A program made the position numbers and the translations under genes. This document shows positions 54,851 to 64,000 of a DNA stretch of 64,000 nucleotides, in pieces. The notes beneath the pieces were generated by a model. The model did no database searches, was not told where the DNA came from, and saw only the letters and a program-made list of their open reading frames with translations. The DNA is from Planctomycetota bacterium. GTDB taxonomy: Bacteria; Planctomycetota; J058; JAJDCQ01. Each line of letters begins with the position of its first letter. Position 1 is the first letter of the stretch. The stretch covers positions 1 to 64,000 of the forward strand of contig JAJDCQ010000159.1 in assembly GCA_029260755.1 (NCBI GenBank), read 5' to 3'.

Positions 54851-57019
54851 CTAGGCCCTGGGTTTCCCGATCCCAGCGGGAACGCGATAGCCGCGGCGGG
54901 CCTCGATCGCGGCGCGCGCCTCCTCGGATCCGAGCACATCGAGGAGGGCCGCCACGGCCGGGCGGTCGCTCCGGCCGGCGGCGACGACCAGGTCGTAGCC
55001 CTCCTCGCGGAGCGGCTGGAACCCGAGCTCGCCCGCGACCGACTCGATCGCGAGGCCCCAGTCGGCGCGCCCGGCGGCGATCGCCGCCGCCACCCCCGCG
55101 TGGCTCCGGGTCTCGACCCCGTAGCCGGCGATCGTCTTGCCGAGACCGGCGGCGGTATTCTCGCCGCGCGCGGCCAGCGTCGCGATGATCCCCTCGAGGA
55201 GCTCGCGCGCGCCCGATCCGCGGTTCCGGTTGAGCAGGCGCGCGCCGGATGCGATGAGCGCCTCGACGCACGCGACGCCGATCGCCTCGGCGTCCGCGTC
55301 GACGCCGGCCGCGGCGCGGGCCCGGCCGAGCGCCTCCTCGAGCGTCGCGCGCGCGGCGAGGATGCCCTGGCGGCGAACGTAGCCCCGGATGACGACGGCG
55401 CCCGGGGCACGCTCAGCGAACGTCGCGTCCGCGGGTCCTCCGTCTTCGTCGGCGCCGTGGACGCCGGCGACGTCCGCGGCGCCCGTCGCGAGCGCCTCGA
55501 GCACCCCGCCGCTCCCGGCCGGGACGATCTTGGCCGTCACCCCGTGCCGCGCCTCGAGGAGGGCGAAGACCTCGTCGAGCGCCGGGCACGGGCTGCCGAC
55601 GAACACGAGCGGCGGGATCGCCCGGTCGCCGCGGAGCAGCGTCACCGGGAAGCGCGTTCCCCGTTCGACGTGCTTGCGACCCGCGGCCACCTCGAGGTAG
55701 CCGTCGGCGCGTGCGAAGGCCGAGACCGAGCCCGACCCCTTGAGGAGCGGAAACGCGCGCGGCGGATCGGCGTCGCCCGTTCCGGGGGCGAGGTCGACGA
55801 GGACATACTCGTGCCGGCCGGGCTCGCTCGGCATGGGCAGGGCGATCTCCGCCTCGACCCGCGCCGCCGCCTCGACCGGCTCGAGGCCGGCGAGGCGCCG
55901 CAGCACCGGCAGCCCGAAGATCCCGAACGTGATCACGGCCGAGGTCGGGAAGCCCGGCAGGATCATCACCGGCTTCCGGCCCCACGCGGCCAGGACGATC
56001 GGCTTGCCGGGCTTCACGGCGACGCCGTGGACGACCTTGCCCGGCGGCTCGAAGTCCGAGACGAGCCGGTAGGAGAGGTCGCCCGCGCCCTTCGAGGTCC
56101 CGCCGCTCAGCACGACCATGTCGTGGCGACGCGCGTCCTCCAGCGTGGCGCGGATCTGCTCCTCGTCGTCGCGCGCGATCGGGAACGCGACCGGCTCGGC
56201 CCCGTTCTCGCGGCAGAGGTCGGCGAGGATCCGCGCGTTGCTGTCGTAGATCGTCCCGGGCGCGAGCGGTTCGCCCGGCTCCCGGAGCTCGTCGCCGGTC
56301 GAGACGATCGCGACCCGCGGTCGGCGCCGCACCGCGACCCGGGCGATCCCGAGGGCGGCGAGCGTGCCGGTCTCGCGCGCCCCGAGGCGGGCTCCCCGGC
56401 GAAAGACGATCTCGCCGCGGCGGACGTCCGCCCCCGCCGTCTGGATCCGCCCGCCGGGAACGGCCGCCCTGAAGACCGCGACGGACGTGGCCGCGGCCTC
56501 GCCCTCGAGCTCGGTGTGCTCGACCATGACGACCGCGTTCGCCCCGCGCGGAATCGGCGCGCCGGTGGCGATCTCGCAGCAGGCGCCGCTGCCCACCTCG
56601 ATCCCGGTCGGGTCGCGGCCGGCCGGGATCGCGTCGGCCAGGCGCCGCAGCCGCACCGGCGCCTCCTCCCCCGCGGCGAACGTGTCGGCCGCGACCACGG
56701 CGAAGCCGTCGACGAGGCTCCGGTCGAACGGCGGGAGGTCGATCGGCGCGACGACGTCCTCGGCCAGCACGCGTCTCCACGCGTCGGCGAGCGCGACCGT
56801 CTCGTCGCCGAGCGGCGAGAGCGGGGCGAGGGCGGCCGCCCAGCGAGCGGCCGCCTCCTCCTTCGGGATGGTCGTGAGGAAGTGCATCGCCTTCTTGCCG
56901 CGCCCGGCGCCGGCGCTCGCGGCCGCCGCGGTCTCATCGCAGCAGTCCTCGCCCGCCGCGGCCCGCGCTGGCTCGTGGTCGTGGTCGTGGCCGTGGTCGT
57001 GGTCGTGAGGCCCGCCCAT
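54851..57019 (-). CDS. MoeA-like molybdopterin molybdenumtransferase with His-rich N-terminus and C-terminal periplasmic-binding-protein-like domain
   Basis: 'MGGPHDHDHGHDHDHEP'; 'LPPFDRSLVDGFAVVAADTF...VAIVSTGDELREPGEPLAPGTIYDSNARIL...VLSGGTSKGAGDLSYR...LPGFPTSAVITF'; C-terminal 'SPCPALDEVFALLEARHGVTAKIVPAGSGGVLEALATGAADVAGVHGADEDG'; ATG overlaps the upstream stop. Confidence 0.9.
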   Translation of the reverse strand: MGGPHDHDHGHDHDHEPARAAAGEDCCDETAAAASAGAGRGKKAMHFLTTIPKEEAAARWAAALAPLSPLGDETVALADAWRRVLAEDVVAPIDLPPFDRSLVDGFAVVAADTFAAGEEAPVRLRRLADAIPAGRDPTGIEVGSGACCEIATGAPIPRGANAVVMVEHTELEGEAAATSVAVFRAAVPGGRIQTAGADVRRGEIVFRRGARLGARETGTLAALGIARVAVRRRPRVAIVSTGDELREPGEPLAPGTIYDSNARILADLCRENGAEPVAFPIARDDEEQIRATLEDARRHDMVVLSGGTSKGAGDLSYRLVSDFEPPGKVVHGVAVKPGKPIVLAAWGRKPVMILPGFPTSAVITFGIFGLPVLRRLAGLEPVEAAARVEAEIALPMPSEPGRHEYVLVDLAPGTGDADPPRAFPLLKGSGSVSAFARADGYLEVAAGRKHVERGTRFPVTLLRGDRAIPPLVFVGSPCPALDEVFALLEARHGVTAKIVPAGSGGVLEALATGAADVAGVHGADEDGGPADATFAERAPGAVVIRGYVRRQGILAARATLEEALGRARAAAGVDADAEAIGVACVEALIASGARLLNRNRGSGARELLEGIIATLAARGENTAAGLGKTIAGYGVETRSHAGVAAAIAAGRADWGLAIESVAGELGFQPLREEGYDLVVAAGRSDRPAVAALLDVLGSEEARAAIEARRGYRVPAGIGKPRA

Positions 57020-58308
57020 CAGAAGAGGATCACCTCGACGCTCTCGCCCGCCTCGATCCCCTCGACGTCGCCCGGGATGATCACCATTCCGTCGGACCGG
57101 GTGAGCGTCGTCAGCACGCCCGCGCCGCCGACCCGCACCGGCTCGACGGTGCCGTCGTCGGCCAGGCGGACCCGGGCGAAGTCGACCCGACCGGGCTGGC
57201 TCGCGATCTTTCGCCCGAGCGGCGCGCGGACGGTCCGATCGGGCGCGAGGCTGCCCTCGCCGCGCCCGGCGAGGAGGCGGAGGGCCGGCCGGACGAACGC
57301 CCAGAAGCCGACGTAGGTGGCGACCGGGTTGCCCGGCAGGATGAACGCGAGCGCCTCGCCGATCCGGCCGAACCCGGCCGGGTGCGCCGGACGGATCGAG
57401 ACGCCGTGGACCCACAGCTCGCCGAGCTCGCGCACGATCAGCGGGATGAAGTCCTCCTGCCCGACGCTGACCGCCCCCGTGGTGATCACGACGTCGTGCT
57501 CGGCCGCCGCGGCCGCGATCGTGTCGCGCAGCACGTCGCGGTCGTCCCGGATGATCCCGAGGCGCGTCGGCACGCCGCCCTCTGCCCGGACGAGCGCCTC
57601 GAGGTGGTAGCCGTTGCTCTCGAAGATCGTCGTCGGACCGGCCGGCGCGTCCGAGAGCGGGTCGACCAGCTCGTTCCCGCTGCTCAGGATCGCGACGCGG
57701 GGCCGCCTGTGGCACGCGACGGTGGCGCGCCGGATCGAGGCGAGGACGGCCACGTCGGCGGCGCGGAGGTGCCGCCCCGCCGCGAGGACGACGTCGCCGA
57801 CCTTCACGTCCTCGCCGCGCCGGCCGACGTGCTTGCCGGGCGGGACGGCCTCGAGGATGCGGACGGCTCTCGCGCCGCGGCCGTGGTCGCCGTGGGCGTC
57901 GGTGTTCTCGACCATGACGACCGCGTCGGCGCCGTCGGGGAGCGGCGCGCCGGTCATGATCCGGAGCGCCTCGCCGGGCTGCAGCGCCCGCTCGGGGAGC
58001 GTGCCGGGCATCGACGTCCCGACGACGACGAGCTCGTTCGGGGCGAGCGGCGCGGCGCCGAAGGTGTCCTCGGCGTGGACGGCGAACCCGTCGACGGCGC
58101 TCCGCGCGAACGGGGGAACGTCGAGGCCGCTCGCGACGTCCTCGGCGAGGACGCGTCCGACCACGTCGCGGATCCCGACCGGCTCGGCCGGCAGCGGCGT
58201 GACGGCGCCGACGAGCCGAGCCAGCGCGGCCTCGAGATCGACGGTCTCCCCGAAGCCGCGCATGCGGACGTCGATCGGTGCGTCGCCGTCTCGAGAGGGA
58301 GCCGCCAT
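57019..58308 (-). CDS. moeA: MoeA-like molybdopterin molybdenumtransferase
   Basis: 'VPPFARSAVDGFAVHAEDTFG...IMTGAPLPDGADAVVMVENTD...VAILSSGNELVDPLSDAPAGPTTIFESNGYHLEALV...ITTGAVSVGQEDFIP...LPGNPVATYVGFWAFVRPAL'. Confidence 0.95.
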   Translation of the reverse strand: MAAPSRDGDAPIDVRMRGFGETVDLEAALARLVGAVTPLPAEPVGIRDVVGRVLAEDVASGLDVPPFARSAVDGFAVHAEDTFGAAPLAPNELVVVGTSMPGTLPERALQPGEALRIMTGAPLPDGADAVVMVENTDAHGDHGRGARAVRILEAVPPGKHVGRRGEDVKVGDVVLAAGRHLRAADVAVLASIRRATVACHRRPRVAILSSGNELVDPLSDAPAGPTTIFESNGYHLEALVRAEGGVPTRLGIIRDDRDVLRDTIAAAAAEHDVVITTGAVSVGQEDFIPLIVRELGELWVHGVSIRPAHPAGFGRIGEALAFILPGNPVATYVGFWAFVRPALRLLAGRGEGSLAPDRTVRAPLGRKIASQPGRVDFARVRLADDGTVEPVRVGGAGVLTTLTRSDGMVIIPGDVEGIEAGESVEVILF

Positions 58309-58351
58309 GGGGGCGGATCGTAGCAACCCGCCCCCGGCGACGTCCAACCCG

Positions 58352-58645
58352 TCAGACCGCGAAGAACGCGGCGTTCTCGGCGATCGAGGCGTGTCGCTCC
58401 TCGGGCACCTCGTCGAGGTGGAAGATCGCCTCGGCGGGGCAGACCGGCGCGCACGCGCTGCAGCAGATGCACGCCTCGGGGTCGATGAACATCTGCACGC
58501 CGGGGAACGCCTCGCCGCGCGCCTCGGGCGCGACCTCGCGCAGCTCCTCGACGGTCTTGGGACCCCAGATGGCCTCGACGGGGCAGGCGTTGACGCACTC
58601 GGTGTCGCAGACGTCGCGGCAGAGGTCGGTGATGACGAAGGTCAT
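58352..58645 (-). CDS. Ferredoxin with two 4Fe-4S-type motifs
   Basis: 'MTFVITDLCRDVCDTECVNACPVEAIWG...MFIDPEACICCSACAPVCPAEAIFHLDEVPEE'. Confidence 0.93.
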   Translation of the reverse strand: MTFVITDLCRDVCDTECVNACPVEAIWGPKTVEELREVAPEARGEAFPGVQMFIDPEACICCSACAPVCPAEAIFHLDEVPEERHASIAENAAFFAV

Positions 58646-58828
58646 GGCGCTTCTCCTCTCTTTCTCCCGAGCGAAGGAGCGCGCGCCATGCCGGTTCGGA
58701 CGGCGGGCCCCGACTGGCGACGAGGCCGAGACTTACGCTGACCAACCTCAGCTCGGGCCACCCATATACCGTTGCCCCGGCACCGTGTCATAGGTTACAA
58801 CGTCATTCGGGTGCCGGAGGCAGCGATC

Positions 58829-60406
<1,578 letters not shown>

Positions 60407-60597
60407 CCGCGCCACCGATCGCGGGTCGCCGCGACCCGCCCACCGTGGTTCCGGGGGGGCCCCCTCATTGCATTGTCGCACGGGAGGATCGCGTCCGGAA
60501 GATCGAGTCGCCGCGACCGGCGCCTCGCGGCGAGAGCGCGCCTCGCGGCGGAAGCGCCCGCCCGGAGAGGTCGCCTCGGCGATCCGGCCCGACAGGC

Positions 60598-61170
60598 TCA
60601 GTCGCCCGCGCGCCGCTCGAACAGGTCGCGCAGCGCCACCCGGCGCCCCACCCGGCGCCCCTCTCCTCCGTCCCCCTCGCGCTCGCGCTGGAGCATCCCG
60701 AGCCGCGCCTCGAACGGCCCGAGCGTCCAGCAGCTCTCGGGCGGGAGCTCGGTGATCGGCGCGTGCTCCTCGCCCTCGTTCAGCGGACAGATGTCACGCA
60801 TCTCGACGATCGCGCCCTCGTGCTCGTCGGTCCACCGCAGCGGCAGGCCCTGCGTCCGACAGACATACGGCCGCGCCTCGTAGACCCGGCACGCCCCCTC
60901 GGCATCGAGGAACGCGCATCGGCCGACCGGGTGCGGCGCGCCGCTCGCGAGGAGCTCGGGCGCGTGGCGTCGGATCCGCTCGGCCTCCACCTCGAAGACG
61001 GTCAGCTCATCGACGCAGCAGTCAGCGCAGCCGCGGCGACAGACGAGGCGCGCGGCGAGGCTCTCCTGGAGCGGCGCGACCGCCCGGTCCACCTCGGCGT
61101 GGAGCGCTCCGATCGGATCGACTGGCGACGGCGCGGGCGGCCGGGACGGCCGCTGGGACGGCGGGGGCAC
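60598..61170 (-). CDS. YkgJ-like CxxCxxCC Zn/Fe-chelating domain protein
   Basis: 'CRRGCADCCVDELTVFEVEAERI...GRCAFLDAEGACRVYEARPYVCRTQGLPL...CPLNEGEEH'. Confidence 0.8.
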   Translation of the reverse strand: MPPPSQRPSRPPAPSPVDPIGALHAEVDRAVAPLQESLAARLVCRRGCADCCVDELTVFEVEAERIRRHAPELLASGAPHPVGRCAFLDAEGACRVYEARPYVCRTQGLPLRWTDEHEGAIVEMRDICPLNEGEEHAPITELPPESCWTLGPFEARLGMLQREREGDGGEGRRVGRRVALRDLFERRAGD

Positions 61171-61184
61171 GGTCGGGCGCCCGC

Positions 61185-61968
61185 CTAGAAGAACGGCTGG
61201 AAGCCGTGCCCCTTCTCGCCCCAGTAGATCGCCCAGTCGGCGGCGGCGAGCTCGGGGACGACCTTCACGATCGCCCGCCTCTCGCTCGGAAGCGCCCGCT
61301 CCCACGCCTCGGCCGCCTCGGACGAGTCCTCGTCGACGCCGCCGTCGGGCTTGGCGTCGCGCGACGCCTGGAGCAGCTCGCGGTAGGCGCTCCACATCCC
61401 ATCCGCGTCGAGCTCGGCCAGGGCGGGCTCGGCGCCGCGCAGATGCGCGAGGACCGCCGCCTCGATCCGCCGCCCGTAGGCGAGGGTCGCCGTCGCGTCG
61501 TGATCCTCGGTCGCGAGGCCGCGAAGCTCCGCGTCGAGGATCTTCGAGGTCTTCACCACCTCGCCGCAGAACGCGGTCGCGATCGGCGTCGCCGCCGGGA
61601 TGACCGAGCGGTCGTAGCCGGTGAGGTGCAGGACCGTGCCGCCCGCGTAGTCCTTCAGGACGTCCTCGAGCTCGCGGTTCCAGTGCCGCGCGAACGGGTC
61701 CTCGGGCGGCAGCTTCCGCTCGGCGATCGTGCGCCGATTCGCCTCCCACTGGGTCTCGCGGAACCAGGCCGTCGCGGCGTCGTCGATGCCGATCCGGGGA
61801 GCGCCGAGGGTCTCGGCGCCGGTGAGGGTGAGCTCACCGAGGCGGTCGGCGAGGCGGTCCTGGTCGGCCTCGTCGATGTCGTCACGGCCGAGCTGGTCGC
61901 GGATCCGCGCCACCTCGTCCTCGTGACCGTCCTTCGCCCGATCGAGCAGGATCCAGTCGAGCCCCACA
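61185..61968 (-). CDS. Hypothetical protein
   Basis: GTG start 'VGLDWILLDRAKDGHEDEVARIRDQLGRDDIDEADQDRLADRLGELTLTGAETLGAPRIG...'; coding-like composition. Confidence 0.6.
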
Positions 61969-62097
61969 GCCTCTCCTCCTCGCGCCGATCGTCGACCGCA
62001 TCCTCGATCGCACCGTCGACCGCGCGCGCTTCTTCGGCAGCGGCGCCCATTCAACCCCCGTCGAAGCCGGCGGGCAAGTCGGCGGGCGTGGCCTCGA

Positions 62098-63525
62098 TCA
62101 GTCGAGGACGACGCCGCGGCCGCTGTCGGTCCGCGGCGGCCCGACGTCGCCCGAGACGCTCGGCAGGTCCTTCTTGCCGCTCAGATCGAGGAGAAGGGTC
62201 GCCGTCTCCGCGTCGAGATCGACGAACGGGTCGTCCTCCGGCGGCGGGAACGCCTCGAGCCCCTCGGCGGCGAGCCGGGCCTGCGCGATCGCGCTCACGA
62301 GCGGCTCGATGCCGCGGGTCACCTCGGCCAGGAGCGCCTTCGCCCGCGCCAGGTTCTTCCGCGGGTGCATCTCGTTGCCCCCGAGCCCGAGCGCGAACCG
62401 CGCGGGCACGGCCGAGTGCACGTTGAGGACGGGCGCGTGACCGCGGTGGACCATCGCCGCGAGCTCGACCGGACCGACGTCGTCGACCGGCGCGCAGACC
62501 GCGTCGCCCGCGTCGCCCCAGCGGACGACCACCCCGTCGGTGAGCGTCTTCACGATCGCCGGCGCGAGCGCCCTGGGCGCCCGGCGGGCGATCATCCCGG
62601 TGACGACCCACAGCCACCGCTCGGAGAACGCCGGGTTGCCGGCGACGGCCGGCGCGATCCGGCAGTCGGCGTCGGTCCGCCAGAGGACGCGTCCGCGCAC
62701 GTCGACCGTCGCGACGAAGCGCCAGGGCTCGCCACCGAGCTCGACCCGGACGCTCGCCCACTGGCCGTCATCGCTCGCCCGCACCAGCCGCGAGGTCGTC
62801 GGCACGGTGCCGGCGCGGGCGCCCTCGAACGCCTCCGCGCCGACGAACACCCGTTCGATCGCGGCGGCGCCCGGCTCGCCGTGGAGCTGAACGACGACGT
62901 CGTTCGTCGCGTCGAAGACGCGCTCGAACGGCGCCGGGGCGAGCTGCACCCGCGGCTCGACGGGCCAGCCGCTCATCGCGGCCTCCTCGGCCTTCTCGAT
63001 GAACGTCGACCGCGCCTCGCCAACGTCGCGCGGGCTCTCGAGCGTGAACGACTCGAGGAGCGCGTCGAAGAGCTGGCTCGTCGGGTACGGGCCCCGGTAG
63101 CGGACCGTCGAGACCTTCGCCCAGCCCAGCAGCATCGCGACCCAGTTGAGGATCGCCGTGCCGCCGCCGGCCGGCAGCGAGCTCGGTCGCTCCAGCGGCG
63201 GGATGACCTCGGGCTTGCTCCAGTCGATCGCGCCGCCGGAGGTGAGGAGGTGCTCGACGTTCTGGGCGTCGAGCATGCCGATCCGGAACGCCTCGCCGAA
63301 GACGGGGTGATCGAGATCCTCGGGCCGCACGTCGAGCCAGGCCTCGCGGCGCGCCGGCGGGATCCGGACCCGCGCCTCGCTCAGCTTCCCGTCGTCGGTC
63401 CACTCCGCCTCGACGACCGGGACGCCGTTGGGGTCCCGCACCACGATCGGGTGCGGCGGCGCGCCCGCGAACAGGACGGTCGATCCGTGCGCGAGGCGCT
63501 CCTCCCTGAAGTGACCGGTAGGCAC
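62098..63525 (-). CDS. Hypothetical protein
   Basis: 475-aa ORF 'MPTGHFREERLAHGSTVLFAGAPPHPIVVRDPNGVPVVEAEWTDDGKLSEARV...'; no family recognised. Confidence 0.7.
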   Translation of the reverse strand: MPTGHFREERLAHGSTVLFAGAPPHPIVVRDPNGVPVVEAEWTDDGKLSEARVRIPPARREAWLDVRPEDLDHPVFGEAFRIGMLDAQNVEHLLTSGGAIDWSKPEVIPPLERPSSLPAGGGTAILNWVAMLLGWAKVSTVRYRGPYPTSQLFDALLESFTLESPRDVGEARSTFIEKAEEAAMSGWPVEPRVQLAPAPFERVFDATNDVVVQLHGEPGAAAIERVFVGAEAFEGARAGTVPTTSRLVRASDDGQWASVRVELGGEPWRFVATVDVRGRVLWRTDADCRIAPAVAGNPAFSERWLWVVTGMIARRAPRALAPAIVKTLTDGVVVRWGDAGDAVCAPVDDVGPVELAAMVHRGHAPVLNVHSAVPARFALGLGGNEMHPRKNLARAKALLAEVTRGIEPLVSAIAQARLAAEGLEAFPPPEDDPFVDLDAETATLLLDLSGKKDLPSVSGDVGPPRTDSGRGVVLD

Positions 63526-63639
63526 GAGCTGACGCTCCCCGGGGGCCGTGTTGGCCCCTCAGACTACACCGTCGCCGCGATCGGGCGAAAGCGTCGGGAA
63601 GACCGTGGCCTATCGAGTCGCTCAGGTCGATGAAGAGAT

Positions 63640-63868
63640 GGAACCACGGAGGCACGGAGGCACGGAGCAGCTTCGGATGACGCCACGTCGCGGACCGATC
63701 CCGCCGTTCCTTCTCCTGGTTCCCGTCGCCCCGCGTGACCGAGGCCGAGAGGGAGCCACCCCTGGAGCCGGTCGGCTCGTGCGAGCCGGGATACGGCGCA
63801 CGCAGTCGCTCCTCGGTGTCTCCGTGCCTCCGTGGTGACATCTGCTCGCCGAGGGCGAGCCCATCGGA
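63640..63868. repeat. Dispersed palindromic repeat, CACGGAGG family, copy 3
   Basis: gaaccacggaggcacggaggcacggag ... ctcctcggtgtctccgtgcctccgtggtgacatctgctcgccgagggcgagcccatcgg. Confidence 0.9.
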
Positions 63869-63900
63869 TCTGAGCGAAGTCGGCAGCCCCTGCCCGCGGG

Positions 63901-64000
63901 CTAGTCCGGCGACGGGACGCCGGGGTCGCGTCGCTCGGGCTCGGCCGACTTCGGCACGTAGCCCTCGTCGCGGAGTCGCTTCTCGAGCTTCTCCTCGGCG
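63901..64000 (-). CDS. 3' end of a CDS truncated by the window edge
   Basis: Reverse strand reads ...AEEKLEKRLRDEGYVPKSAEPERRDPGVPSPD*. Confidence 0.45.
   Translation of the reverse strand, partial: AEEKLEKRLRDEGYVPKSAEPERRDPGVPSPD

Noticed and set aside
58646-58828. Sigma-54 -24/-12 promoter in the divergent gap
   Set aside because: Tested tggcccgagctgaggttgg and the region before ccgttgcccc; spacing and GG/GC elements do not fit.
60445-60600. Possible short gene in the GC-rich gap before the YkgJ-like gene
   Set aside because: Small overlapping ORFs are Arg/Pro-rich and frame-inconsistent; no support.

Overview
High-GC bacterial chromosome-like window (planctomycete- or myxobacterium-like in style; taxonomy not provable from the sequence). 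About 40 protein-coding genes are supported. Housekeeping and metabolic genes include RidA, a LarA plus FAD-linked lactate/glycolate oxidase pair, ETF-ubiquinone oxidoreductase, M3 oligoendopeptidase, ribosomal protein S20, a Dpp-type importer without ATPases, MurQ/AnmK, two MoeA paralogues with a ferredoxin, and a sigma-54 activator. Signalling genes include a Ser/Thr kinase, FHA/DUF4388 and SpoIIE-type proteins. The standout is a retron locus on the minus strand (about 34.1-39.8 kb): a HEAT/ARM-repeat protein, a winged-helix-like protein, an msr-msd ncRNA candidate that I could fold by hand, and a retron reverse transcriptase with NAxxH, YADD and VTG motifs. The ncRNA candidate has a 16-bp a1/a2 stem, a TTAGC branch site, an msr hairpin and a perfect 27-bp msd stem. 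The RT is joined by ATGA overlaps to a membrane glycosyltransferase-like gene and a WD40 gene, followed 7 nt later by a macrodomain gene, and a Ser/Thr kinase gene overlaps the 5' end. The WD40 protein ends in four T-phi-x-phi-x-x-[KR]-DLR repeats resembling FHA-binding phosphothreonine sites. The window also carries at least four families of dispersed palindromic repeats (REP/MITE-like), including a 513-bp inverted repeat with arms of about 200 bp. A 5-oxoprolinase (HyuA+HyuB) is fused to a DUF1445/D-glutamate-cyclase-like domain.
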